Below, in pieces: positions 22,942 through 30,316 of a DNA stretch of 33,317 nucleotides. The DNA lies in IMG/VR virus record IMGVR_UViG_3300047365_000033, positions 1 to 33,317 of that record. One strand, given 5' to 3'. Origin of the DNA: a virus. Positions within the stretch are counted from its first letter, which is position 1. Each line of letters opens with the position of its first letter. Position numbers and translations under genes: made by a program. The notes under the pieces are model-generated. The model was not told the DNA's origin. It did no database searches and saw only the letters and a list, made by a program, of their open reading frames with translations.

Positions 22942-25941
22942 TTATTCTCCGATCTGTAGTGCTGTTAGAGTAACTGTAATTGTAGTTGCCGATCCACTTC
23001 TGTTAGTGACTGACAAATAAATGGTGTCCGTTCTTGGACTATCATTATTAAACCCCATGATGCCTGGGGATATTAGAATTGATTCTGCTCCAGATGTTCT
23101 CACTTCAGAAATAACACCGCTACCTGGGGTAGGATCTTCTCCCTCACTTCGTGTAGTATCAGCATCTCTTGACGCATCATCTACATACACTCGCACCCAT
23201 GCCTCAGCATCAGTAGTAACTTTAAATAACGAATAGGCTTTGTAACCTGTAATATTTAGTTCTGCTGATTGGTCAGCAGCAAGTGATGCGGTAGTTCCAG
23301 AAAGATCTTGAATTGATGGAACACTAGAACCACCAGTAGCAGTCAGGACTCCATTGCCATCGATAGATAAACCAGAACCTACTTTAATACCACCAAGTGT
23401 TGTGGCATCTGCTGTTGGTAGTGTATATCCCCCAGCATTAGCACTAAGAATACCATCGCCATCTATGCTCAGATTAGCACCAACTTTAATACCACCTAAA
23501 GTTCCTGCTGCAGCAGTAGGTAATGCATATGCTGACGGAATAGATGGTTTATTGAGAATCTCTGCTAGTCCTGATGTTGCATCCCAGTCTGGTTGAACTG
23601 GTGCTGTGCTACTAATAGTAATTTTTTCATTGGGACCATCCCAAGAAACGTCAGTTCCACCACCACCAGTAATTTCAATATTATCTTCGTTATTATTAGC
23701 ATCCAGTAGAGTAATAATAGCATTATTGCTATTAGTATTAGAACCCACTAAGTCATAAGTAGTTCCACCACCACCTCCACCGCCTGCTTGTGCTGTGGCA
23801 CTAAGAGAGTTGTTAGTATCATCATATGTAAATGTGATATTTGTATGTGTACCATTAGCAAACATCGTAGCAACAGCATCTTGTGCTTCCTCATCAGTAT
23901 AGAACTGAGAAGAAATATCAGGTGCTCTGAATGTAATTGTATTTGCGTCAGTGTTTTCTACTGTTAAACCATCAGCACCAGCAAAAACAACATCATCTAG
24001 GACTCCCTGACTATCAGTTAATCTTAAGATGGAGTTAGCACCAGAAGATGCCTCAACAGAAATGCCATACGTGGTGTCAACTACATCATTGTTGAATGTA
24101 ATCTCGTTATTAGATTTGACTACTGATAATCCTGTTCCTGCTGTCAGGATAATATCACTAGTAACACCTTGAGAATCCGATAATCTTACAATTTTTCTAG
24201 CATTATTATATGCTGCTGATCCACCTGTAGTATAATCTATTGCGCTAACAGAATATGTTAGTTGAGTATTAGCAAGTAGTGTAGCAAAGTCGGATGAAGT
24301 GGAACTATTGGTAGTAACAAGTCTCTGACTAGTCCAACTTACAGAGTTGGAATAATACATCGCACCAGTCGCTTCAGAGTATGAGAAAGCACCAGTATTT
24401 ACATTTGCTCCAGGGAAGAATGCTACACTAGCATACACATTTTCAAATGGATCGCCAACAGGAGAAGCATCAACCCACTGTGCTGTGTTGCCATCATCAT
24501 ACCACACCTTCATGGTGCCTTCATCAGACTTCCACCACATGTCTCCTGGCGATGGACTAGATGGAGCAGCATCTGAAATAGATGCTTTAGCAGTAATTGA
24601 TGCTGGAGCATTTACCCAATCACTACCATTATATGATAATACATCACCATTAGTTGGTGTGCTAATTGTAACATCACCAAGAGAATTGATAGAACTTGAA
24701 GTTGTTAGATACCCAGCATCATTTGTAAGTTCACTTGCGTTGATAGCAAAATTATAATAGGTAGATCCATCGTTAGTAAACTGCCACCTATCAGTGGTTT
24801 CATTCCATTTAATACTTACATCAGCATCAGTACCCCTCTCATTTGTAAGGAGAGCATCTAATCCACCAGACGCTTGGTTCTCGTTGAGAACTATTTCGTT
24901 ATTAGTTACATTTAAGGTTGAAACGTTATTAGTAGTTGTTGTTCCAAGAACATTTAAATTTCCACTTATATTAAGATCGGTTAGAGTAACTGTAGTTGTT
25001 GTGCTAGCTCCTCTGGCAGTAATACTAGCTAGTGTATCGGTTTCTGTATACGATTCTAAGTATGATGGAGTATAATTAATCCAATTAGAACCATTATATT
25101 TCAACAACTGATCTGCAACTGGTCCACTAATAGCAACATCACTCAATAATCCAATTGAAGAAGAAGAAAGACCAGTTAGATAACCTGCTTGCCCATGATC
25201 TCCCCACGTATAAGCAGTGTCCCAGTTAGATACATTAGTAAGAGTAATTCCAGCAGCAACTGAAGCAGTGAATACAGGGTCAGTCTCTGAATATGAGGTT
25301 ATATAACCCTGAGTGGCATGATTACCCCACCCATATGATGTGTCCCAGTTAGTCTTATTCTGTGTAGTAATTCCAGCAGCAACTGAAGCATTAAATACAG
25401 GGTCAGTCTCAGTATATGTTGTAATATATCCTGCTTGACTATGATCTCCCCAAGAATATGCAGTACTCCAGTCGATTCTATTCTGACTGGTAATCTGATA
25501 CGCTGGAGACGCTAAGAAAATAGGATCTGTTTCTGTATATGTTGTAAGATATGAAGAAAGATCTGGCGGAGTAAATGTAAACTCACCATTTGCTTGGTTG
25601 TATGTTAGTGTCGAAGAACCAACACCAGTTAATACAATACTAGGTTGTGCTGGAATAACTGGTTTGTTTAAAATCGCAGAAACATCATTACCAGTAGCAT
25701 TCCAATTAGATTGAATTTGAGCAGCAGGAATTGTAGGTGTGTTGGTAAGACTAAGATAACTGCCATCAAAAGGAGTAGTCCACTGAATAGAAGCACCAGT
25801 TGCTGTAAGAACTTGACCAGAAGCACCTGGAATGCCTGCTGCTTGTAGTGGTTTTCCAGCAGGAATATTTACACCCTCCTTCACCTCAACAGGAGAGTTA
25901 TCCCCGTAGTTGGCAATTTGGTTTGCAAGAATTTTTGACAT
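22942..25941 (-). CDS. Large tail-fibre-like protein with 41-residue repeats, 999 aa
   Basis: N-terminus MSKILANQIANYGDNSPVEV, with VNIPAGKPLQAAGIPGA, is a common start of cyanophage fibre proteins. Residues 134-256 hold three 41-residue repeats (TYTETDPVF, NWDTAY-x-WGDH, AGYLT). Near residue 465 is the module GDMWWKSDEGTMKVWYDDG...QWVDASP. Shaft-like repeats with AAGTLGGIKVGANLSIDGDG and DATTLGGIKVGSGLSIDGNG occur near 820-860. The last 120 residues (KAYSLFKVTTDAEAWVRVYV, GEDPTPGSGVISEVRTSG, LISPGIMGF) match the tip module of the 324-aa protein. A late promoter motif lies 38 bp upstream. First gene of the fibre cassette in transcription order. Confidence 0.88.
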   Translation of the reverse strand: MSKILANQIANYGDNSPVEVKEGVNIPAGKPLQAAGIPGASGQVLTATGASIQWTTPFDGSYLSLTNTPTIPAAQIQSNWNATGNDVSAILNKPVIPAQPSIVLTGVGSSTLTYNQANGEFTFTPPDLSSYLTTYTETDPIFLASPAYQITSQNRIDWSTAYSWGDHSQAGYITTYTETDPVFNASVAAGITTQNKTNWDTSYGWGNHATQGYITSYSETDPVFTASVAAGITLTNVSNWDTAYTWGDHGQAGYLTGLSSSSIGLLSDVAISGPVADQLLKYNGSNWINYTPSYLESYTETDTLASITARGASTTTTVTLTDLNISGNLNVLGTTTTNNVSTLNVTNNEIVLNENQASGGLDALLTNERGTDADVSIKWNETTDRWQFTNDGSTYYNFAINASELTNDAGYLTTSSSINSLGDVTISTPTNGDVLSYNGSDWVNAPASITAKASISDAAPSSPSPGDMWWKSDEGTMKVWYDDGNTAQWVDASPVGDPFENVYASVAFFPGANVNTGAFSYSEATGAMYYSNSVSWTSQRLVTTNSSTSSDFATLLANTQLTYSVSAIDYTTGGSAAYNNARKIVRLSDSQGVTSDIILTAGTGLSVVKSNNEITFNNDVVDTTYGISVEASSGANSILRLTDSQGVLDDVVFAGADGLTVENTDANTITFRAPDISSQFYTDEEAQDAVATMFANGTHTNITFTYDDTNNSLSATAQAGGGGGGGTTYDLVGSNTNSNNAIITLLDANNNEDNIEITGGGGTDVSWDGPNEKITISSTAPVQPDWDATSGLAEILNKPSIPSAYALPTAAAGTLGGIKVGANLSIDGDGILSANAGGYTLPTADATTLGGIKVGSGLSIDGNGVLTATGGSSVPSIQDLSGTTASLAADQSAELNITGYKAYSLFKVTTDAEAWVRVYVDDASRDADTTRSEGEDPTPGSGVISEVRTSGAESILISPGIMGFNNDSPRTDTIYLSVTNRSGSATTITVTLTALQIGE
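25174..25542 (-). repeat. Three tandem 41-residue ETDP/WGDH repeats
   Basis: Three units in the 999-aa fibre protein with ETDP anchors at residues 137, 178 and 219, exactly 41 residues apart, each containing W-x-T-(A/S)-Y-x-WG(D/N)H. Confidence 0.9.
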
Positions 25942-25978
25942 ACTTCCAGTCCTGAAGACACTATTTCTAAGCTAGAAG

Positions 25979-25986
25979 TATTTATG
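25979..25986 (-). promoter_or_regulatory. Late promoter motif CATAAATA
   Basis: CATAAATA on the minus strand lies 38 bp upstream of the 999-aa fibre gene and overlaps the stop of the upstream oxygenase gene. Confidence 0.65.
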
Positions 25987-26434
25987 AATATACAAGATTG
26001 CCTGCTACTATACTACGTCCAACACCTTTATTAGGAGGAACATAGTGATCCACATACCCAGGAAATAATAGCATCATACCAGCAACAGGTTTAATCCTCT
26101 TGCTCATTCCCCTGAATACAATTGGAGATGACCCTGGTGGTGTATTAACATAGTAAACAAAAGACCAGTCATTGTGTATATGATTATGAAAGGTTTGATA
26201 ATGTCCCTCGTTATATACTTGACCCCATAAGTCAACTAACTTGGTTGGTTTATCAAGCAAACTCTTTGCGTAGTCGGCAAGAACATTAAATTCTTTAACA
26301 TCAAAACAATCCCACTGTGTCATCAATGCTCCCTTATCACTGATAACACTGTTGTCACATATAATTTTATGGAGAACAGGATTAATATCTGCTGCTTCTG
26401 GATACTTATGTGCTTGTATATCTCCTATCTTCAT
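25982..26434 (-). CDS. 2-oxoglutarate/Fe(II)-dependent oxygenase-like protein, 150 aa
   Basis: The C-terminal two thirds form a compact cupin-like oxygenase core: YQTFHNHIHNDWSFVYYVNT contains His85-x-His87 and also His87-x-Asp89, the distal His130 is in FPGYVDHYVPP, and Arg140 is in GRSIVAGNLVYS. The strand pattern after the motif is typical of the cyanophage 2OG-FeII_Oxy_5 type. It probably hydroxylates an unknown substrate. It stands directly upstream of the fibre cassette. Its downstream counterpart at 6306-6920 shares the His-x-His, FP...H and R-S/V-VAGN layout. Confidence 0.82.
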   Translation of the reverse strand: MKIGDIQAHKYPEAADINPVLHKIICDNSVISDKGALMTQWDCFDVKEFNVLADYAKSLLDKPTKLVDLWGQVYNEGHYQTFHNHIHNDWSFVYYVNTPPGSSPIVFRGMSKRIKPVAGMMLLFPGYVDHYVPPNKGVGRSIVAGNLVYS

Positions 26435-26450
26435 ATCTATATTTTAAAAA

Positions 26451-26521
26451 GCGAATGATCGGACTTGAACCGACGACATCTAACTTGGAAGGATAGCGTT
26501 CTACCGCTGAACTACATTCGC
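26451..26521 (-). tRNA. tRNA-Gly (TCC)
   Basis: A 71-nt cloverleaf on the minus strand: 7-bp acceptor (GCGAATG/CATTCGC), D arm with AGCGGTA, anticodon loop CTTCCAA (anticodon TCC) and T loop TTCAAGT. The anticodon stem CTATC/GTTAG has one T-T mismatch. CCA is not encoded. It lies between a terminator and the oxygenase gene. Confidence 0.95.
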
Positions 26522-26545
26522 AAAAAAAGGGGAGGTCAATCCCCT
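26522..26545 (-). terminator. Rho-independent terminator
   Basis: A 6-bp stem AGGGGA/TCCCCT (26528-26533 and 26540-26545, loop of 6) is followed on the minus strand by a run of T (26522-26528). It would end transcription of the upstream minus-strand genes (26700 onward) just before tRNA-Gly. Confidence 0.8.
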
Positions 26546-26699
26546 AAGGCACATGCACGCCACTTGTTTGTTTCAGTTGTAAACAAGAACCAACCACACG
26601 GAAGGGGTTTTGGCACCACCACTTACTTTTTATCAGAAGTAAGAAACTGAGCGGCAACGTAATCACCCGCACCAGGGCTAGTTTAGAGTCTTACCGAGA
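26546..26699 (-). other. Intergenic region, no gene identified
   Basis: These 154 bp lie between the 101-aa gene and the terminator. On the minus strand a small hairpin (AGTCT/AGACT with a 5-base loop) directly follows the stop codon. Short open stretches exist (for example an 18-codon stretch ending near 26626) but none has a credible start and length. It is read as a 3' untranslated region. Confidence 0.5.
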
Positions 26700-27005
26700 C
26701 TAACTGAAGGTGATACTATCATCACTATTAGTATTGATACTAATGTTACCACCAAAATCAATAACATTATCAAAATTATCCAAATCTCCCCCAGGACGAG
26801 GGAGATAATCAGACGACAGATTGAAATTGTAATTTGAATCATAAGCAAAATGAGTTAAGTCATTTACTTTTTTATTCAGATTACTGATTGCTTGATACTG
26901 AGTAAACAGTTCGGACAAACAATCTTCATCTCCCTCAGCAAGAGCGTTAATCAGTGCTTGACGGAGTGCTTCTTCAGCAACTTGAACTTGTGATCTTACG
27001 CTCAT
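26700..27005 (-). CDS. Hypothetical protein, 101 aa
   Basis: Helical N-terminal half (MSVRSQVQVAEEALRQALIN, then ALAEGDEDCLSELFTQYQAI) and a polar, Asn/Asp/Ser-rich C-terminal half with NFNLSSDYLPRPGGDLD and an end ISINTNSDDSITFS. There is no membrane segment or signal. GAGG lies just upstream of the ATG and 9 bp separate it from the preceding gene. I do not recognise the family. Confidence 0.8.
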   Translation of the reverse strand: MSVRSQVQVAEEALRQALINALAEGDEDCLSELFTQYQAISNLNKKVNDLTHFAYDSNYNFNLSSDYLPRPGGDLDNFDNVIDFGGNISINTNSDDSITFS

Positions 27006-27014
27006 AATAACCTC

Positions 27015-27257
27015 TTAGTTTGTTACAGTGTCACGGACATAGCAGGGCACACCATCTGGATCTAACCATTTGGTATACTCTACATCTTCTAGACAGGTGT
27101 CTAGTTGCATTTGATTGTCAAGGAAATACATGTCAAAGTATCTCTTCTTCCACTCATGATACTTTTGAATACGGTAGTCAGGTCTACCGTTGATCTCCAG
27201 AAGACCGCACTGAACGTAGCGGTAAGGAAATCTCTCAAGAATGACAGTGGGTTTCAT
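27015..27257 (-). CDS. Hypothetical protein, 80 aa
   Basis: The product starts MKPTVILERFPYRYVQCGLL and is rich in aromatic and charged residues (YHEWKKRYFDMYFLDNQ, TKWLDPDGVPCYVRD), suggesting a small soluble fold. I chose ATG 27255-27257 because it overlaps the stop of the upstream membrane-protein gene (ATGA); a longer frame to 27302 would run into that gene. Function unknown. Confidence 0.78.
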   Translation of the reverse strand: MKPTVILERFPYRYVQCGLLEINGRPDYRIQKYHEWKKRYFDMYFLDNQMQLDTCLEDVEYTKWLDPDGVPCYVRDTVTN

Positions 27258-28300
27258 AGGACGAAGGTGACGAGTGCTGCGTACCCAATAAGTATAGCAC
27301 ATAATCGGGTGAGGACAACGTAGTATTTACGAATTGGTGTGCCGAAATACTGTTGTCCGATCATGAGACACTTGTGGGCGGGTGAGATAAGGTATCCTGA
27401 ATACTCAGTACAGAGGAACCACACCAAGTATTGAGGACCAAAGATTGCTACCAGAGCAGAGGTCATGCCAGCATACTTACCAGATGAACCCATAGCATAG
27501 GCAGCAACCATTGCCACCAGAGAGGCAGGTATAAGCATCCCAGGCGTTGCTGAGTTGAGATACTCCATAACTGGTCCTTTCACCAATCCTACCACACCAC
27601 CAAGGGCAAGGACAAGTGTAGCGATGATGGCAAACTTACCATCCAACCACTTGCCCCACTTCCAATCCTTGAACACAATAGAATAGTAGATTGCCATTCC
27701 AAGGAACCAAGGGAAGAAGAAGATTGCCCCACCTTTGCCTGTATTCAATAGAAGAATCACAGTAGCAATCAGTGGTGCCCATCCAGTGAGAGCACGACGC
27801 CAGTTGAACTCACGAACATAATCTAGATTAGGGACAACAGACGAAGCTGGAACCTTAGTGAAGATGTACCACCATGTGTATGTCAAGGTGATAATCAAAG
27901 GAACAATAGTATATCCTAGGAATGTTCCATAGGATACACCCATCACTGCCATAGGTAGAACAACTGTCTTCTCTAGTGGAGACCACCAGTAGTAATGGTG
28001 GACTGATAGGTAATCAATTACACCAAAATCAGAACGGCGTTCTTGATCTCTTGGAGCAATGGCATCTAGGAGTGGTGCTGATAAAGCAACACGTCCTGGA
28101 ATAGGTAGTATACCACCCAACAGTGAGGTGATAATAACAAGGACACGATTGTCCTTGATGTATTTCTTTGCTAAAGCATATACATCCTCAAGAGCACTAT
28201 AATCACGGATGAATCCACCCAAGATCATGATGCCAAAGATGTACCCCATGTAGAGTTCATTCTTAGCAATAGATTCTAATGTTTTAACTAGCATCGTCAT
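27254..28300 (-). CDS. DUF401-like polytopic membrane protein, 348 aa
   Basis: A strongly hydrophobic protein with about nine or ten predicted membrane helices. The block GGILPIPGRVALSAPLLDAI, followed by FGVIDYLSVHHYYWWSPLEK, resembles the DUF401 family of predicted transporters. A second inverted-topology half contains PASLVAMVAAYAMGSSGKYA and FLCTEYSGYLISPAHKCLMI, which fits a two-fold transporter repeat. Substrate unknown. The start at 28300 (or 28294) overlaps the upstream Phd-like gene by 11-17 bp and the stop overlaps the next gene. Position next to talC suggests an auxiliary metabolic role. The family assignment is from memory of conserved residues and needs a profile search. Confidence 0.7.
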   Translation of the reverse strand: MTMLVKTLESIAKNELYMGYIFGIMILGGFIRDYSALEDVYALAKKYIKDNRVLVIITSLLGGILPIPGRVALSAPLLDAIAPRDQERRSDFGVIDYLSVHHYYWWSPLEKTVVLPMAVMGVSYGTFLGYTIVPLIITLTYTWWYIFTKVPASSVVPNLDYVREFNWRRALTGWAPLIATVILLLNTGKGGAIFFFPWFLGMAIYYSIVFKDWKWGKWLDGKFAIIATLVLALGGVVGLVKGPVMEYLNSATPGMLIPASLVAMVAAYAMGSSGKYAGMTSALVAIFGPQYLVWFLCTEYSGYLISPAHKCLMIGQQYFGTPIRKYYVVLTRLCAILIGYAALVTFVL

Positions 28301-28487
28301 GTGTTGTCATCATATTTTCCCAATCAGTATCAGTAACCTGATCTGTTAGTTCTTTGTATTCATCAGCAGGGACTGCCATAACAGCAGTTCCATCTGGTTT
28401 ACGAACTATAAAGCTTTCGCCTGCTTCAATGCGATCCATGTAAGCATCGAAGTCTTTTTCAAATTCATCAAACGGAACTTCAACCAT
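28284..28487 (-). CDS. Phd/YefM-like antitoxin-type protein, 67 aa
   Basis: MVEVPFDEFEKDFDAYMDRI, then GESFIVRKPDGTAVMAVPAD and EYKEL match the N-terminal fold of Phd/YefM antitoxins (strand, helix, helix, strand-turn-strand). I chose ATG 28485-28487 for its AAGGAG five bases upstream; a longer frame to 28511 overlaps talC. The C-terminal tail (DTDWENMMTTHDDAS) is acidic, and no toxin gene (Doc or RelE type) is adjacent. It may be an orphan antitoxin that neutralises a host toxin, or a small DNA-binding autoregulator. Confidence 0.72.
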   Translation of the reverse strand: MVEVPFDEFEKDFDAYMDRIEAGESFIVRKPDGTAVMAVPADEYKELTDQVTDTDWENMMTTHDDAS

Positions 28488-29127
28488 TGATCTCCTTAAA
28501 ATCTTTTTCAAAAATTGCCAGACCAGAATCGGTCAGCACATGGTTATACATTTTGTCGAATACAGCAGGTGGCAATGTAACTACACTAGCACCATACATC
28601 AAGCAGCGAGAGACATGGTGGACATCTCTCAAACTGGCAGCAAGGATCTTGGTACGAACACCATGAGCACAATACAAACCAGAGATAGCACGAACAAGTT
28701 CAACACCACTGAGTGAGTTGTCATTCATACGACCCACGAAAGGTGAGATGTATGTGGCACCTGCCTTCGCTGCCATCACTGCCTGAGCGGCGCTGAAGCA
28801 TAGCGTAACGTTAGTCTCTACACCTTGAGCAGTGAGTTCTTTACATGCCTTCAAACCCTCTACAGTGAGGGGCAGTTTGATCGTAACATTCTCACCAATA
28901 TCACGATACTTAATAGCATTGGTAAGCATCTCAAAGCAAGACTCACCTTCTACTTCAGCAGAAATGCTTTCAAAGGCAAAGTTATTTGCTAGAGTTTTAA
29001 TGAACTCCACATAGTCCACACCAGACTTACGAACTAGTGTAGGATTTGTAGTGATACCATCAACTAGACCAGTCGTATAGCGTTCAGCAATTGCTTCGTA
29101 GTCAGCAGTGTCTAGAAAAATTTTCAT
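28480..29127 (-). CDS. talC: Transaldolase-like protein TalC
   Basis: TalC acts in the pentose phosphate pathway, moving a three-carbon dihydroxyacetone unit between sugar phosphates through a Schiff base lysine. The 215-aa protein begins MKIFLDTADYEAIAERYTTG and has GITTNPTLV, the Schiff-base Lys84 in VTIKLPLTVEGL, TNVTLCFSAAQA, YISPFVGRMND and KILAASLRDVHHV, all features of the short TalC/fructose-6-phosphate-aldolase-type family. The start at 29127 is chosen over an upstream in-frame codon because the upstream stretch is coding for the 68-aa gene. Phage TalC is proposed to push host carbon toward NADPH and ribose for nucleotide synthesis, consistent with nrdA/nrdB nearby. Confidence 0.95.
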   Translation of the reverse strand: MKIFLDTADYEAIAERYTTGLVDGITTNPTLVRKSGVDYVEFIKTLANNFAFESISAEVEGESCFEMLTNAIKYRDIGENVTIKLPLTVEGLKACKELTAQGVETNVTLCFSAAQAVMAAKAGATYISPFVGRMNDNSLSGVELVRAISGLYCAHGVRTKILAASLRDVHHVSRCLMYGASVVTLPPAVFDKMYNHVLTDSGLAIFEKDFKEING

Positions 29128-29141
29128 ATTCAGTAGGTTGA

Positions 29142-29348
29142 TTACACTCCGATGCGTTGCTGCATCGAGATACATTGTTCTTTCATATTATACTGGAGTT
29201 TATAGTTCTTTGTCAAGACATAATACCCATTAATGGTCACTCCATCATCTGTCCACCCGTAGGCGATTACTTTTTCACATGCTCCATCGATAGTAAAGCA
29301 TTTGTTACTATGTAAGTATTCGTGATAACGAGCGTCTAGATTAATCAT
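29142..29348 (-). CDS. Small hypothetical protein, 68 aa
   Basis: The product starts MINLDARYHEYLHSNKCFTI and continues GWTDDGVTINGYYVLTKNYK, a short alpha/beta protein with a basic, Gln/Met-rich end. Start ATG overlaps the stop of the upstream zinc-ribbon gene, and it ends 15 bp before talC. Unknown function. Confidence 0.72.
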   Translation of the reverse strand: MINLDARYHEYLHSNKCFTIDGACEKVIAYGWTDDGVTINGYYVLTKNYKLQYNMKEQCISMQQRIGV

Positions 29349-29596
29349 TAGCGTTCCTCAAAAGTGATGCGGCGGACCTTGCGTTGGCGTCGTTCCTCTT
29401 GGTATTTTAGGTCATCAGGTGTCAGGATACCATGATATTTGATCTTTTTGTCATGTTTCGTTAGAACTACTTGACCCAAGTCAATTGCTCCCACGGTATC
29501 GTCCACAACCTTCATCTGATTCGGACACCCACAGAACTGAACCTTGCTATTGCTTGTCAGTTCTTTGTTGCATAATTTACATCTTGCAGATAACAT
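29348..29596 (-). CDS. Small zinc-ribbon-like protein, 82 aa
   Basis: The N-terminus has CKLCNKEL and FCGCPN: a Cys-x2-Cys pair and a Cys-x-Cys pair within the first 25 residues, as in a single zinc-binding knuckle. The C-terminal half is basic (KHDKKIKYHG, ERRQRKVRRI). This suggests nucleic-acid or protein binding; no enzyme motif is seen. It is the first gene after the tRNA cluster in this operon. Confidence 0.75.
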   Translation of the reverse strand: MLSARCKLCNKELTSNSKVQFCGCPNQMKVVDDTVGAIDLGQVVLTKHDKKIKYHGILTPDDLKYQEERRQRKVRRITFEER

Positions 29597-29625
29597 TAGT
29601 AAGCATTTAACCTCATATGAGTAAT

Positions 29626-29696
29626 GCTCGAAGAGGGGATCGAACCCCCGACAATCTCCGTGTAAAGGAGGTGCTCTACCTCTGAGCTATTCGAGC
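29626..29696 (-). tRNA. tRNA-Val (TAC)
   Basis: 71-nt cloverleaf on the minus strand with acceptor GCTCGAA, anticodon loop TTTACAC (anticodon TAC) between stem CCTCC and GGAG, and T loop TTCGATC. CCA is not encoded. Confidence 0.96.
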
Positions 29697-29700
29697 GAGT

Positions 29701-29781
29701 GTCGGTAAGAGGACTTGAACCTCCACGTCATAAGACACCAGAACCTAAACCTGGCGCGTCTACCAATTCCGCCATACCGAC
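29701..29781 (-). tRNA. tRNA-Leu (TAG)
   Basis: 81-nt class II tRNA with acceptor GTCGGTA/TACCGAC, anticodon loop TTTAGGT (anticodon TAG) between CCAGG and TCTGG, a long variable arm, and T loop TTCAAGT. It directly abuts the CCA end of tRNA-Arg. CCA is not encoded. Confidence 0.96.
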
Positions 29782-29858
<77 letters not shown>

Positions 29859-29866
29859 ATATTTTT

Positions 29867-30316
29867 TTAACTTTGCCAATGATAATGGTAAAAGTTTCCT
29901 CTACGATCACACATTGGATCTTCTGCAACTACACGATAAGGCAACATACGCTGTCCTTTAAAACTGGTCCTGTCTCCAATAATTGAATACGCTTCCAGAA
30001 GATTGTCTGTGTTTTTTAACCTAGCAACAACACTTGACTTTGCTGCTGGACGACGGTATAAGAAACCTTCGTATTGACCAGGAGCATAAACTACATCGGC
30101 AACATTGTTAGGGAATACAGGGGAGTTAACCCTGTTAAGGATGGAAACCGCAACGCAGTATTCATCTTTAGTTCCAGTTGCTGCTTCAACTTGTACTGCT
30201 CTCGCAAGGTGGTCATAGTCAGCAGGCGTCAATGCCAGAATTGTTTCCAAAATCAAAATAGTCTTTCCTGTAGTAACGTCCGAGGATGTTGCTATTATAG
30301 TAGGCAGGGGTGCCAT
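29867..30316 (-). CDS. Cell-wall hydrolase (SleB/Hydrolase_2-like), likely endolysin, up to 149 aa
   Basis: The core LARAVQVEAATGTKDEYCVA, followed by VSILNRVNSPVFPNNVADVV and YAPGQYEGF, matches the SleB/CwlJ lytic-transglycosylase-like family; Glu44 in VQVEAATG is the expected catalytic residue. It probably degrades peptidoglycan at lysis. No signal peptide or membrane helix is seen, so a holin is expected. The longest frame starts at ATG 30316 and overlaps the endonuclease gene by 98 bp. Its first 28 residues are not part of the fold, so an internal TTG start near 30256 or 30232, close to the endonuclease stop, is equally possible. tRNA-Arg follows downstream. Confidence 0.82.
   Translation of the reverse strand: MAPLPTIIATSSDVTTGKTILILETILALTPADYDHLARAVQVEAATGTKDEYCVAVSILNRVNSPVFPNNVADVVYAPGQYEGFLYRRPAAKSSVVARLKNTDNLLEAYSIIGDRTSFKGQRMLPYRVVAEDPMCDRRGNFYHYHWQS

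Noticed and set aside
25174-25542. Repeat region resembling a repeat array
   Set aside because: The period is 41 codons (123 bp) within a protein-coding frame, with no short direct repeats and spacers, so it is not a CRISPR array.
26451-26545. tRNA-Gly plus terminator as a phage attachment site
   Set aside because: No integrase or flanking repeat is seen, and this phage type is lytic.
26546-26699. Short minus-strand open stretch as a gene
   Set aside because: Only about 18 codons follow an in-frame stop, with no start or ribosome binding site.
27258-27302. Longer start for the 80-aa hypothetical
   Set aside because: It would run into the end of the membrane-protein gene; the internal ATG is start-stop coupled.
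29128-29175. Longer TalC start adding 16 residues
   Set aside because: The extension is encoded within the upstream 68-aa gene and does not match TalC proteins, which begin MKIFLDTAD.
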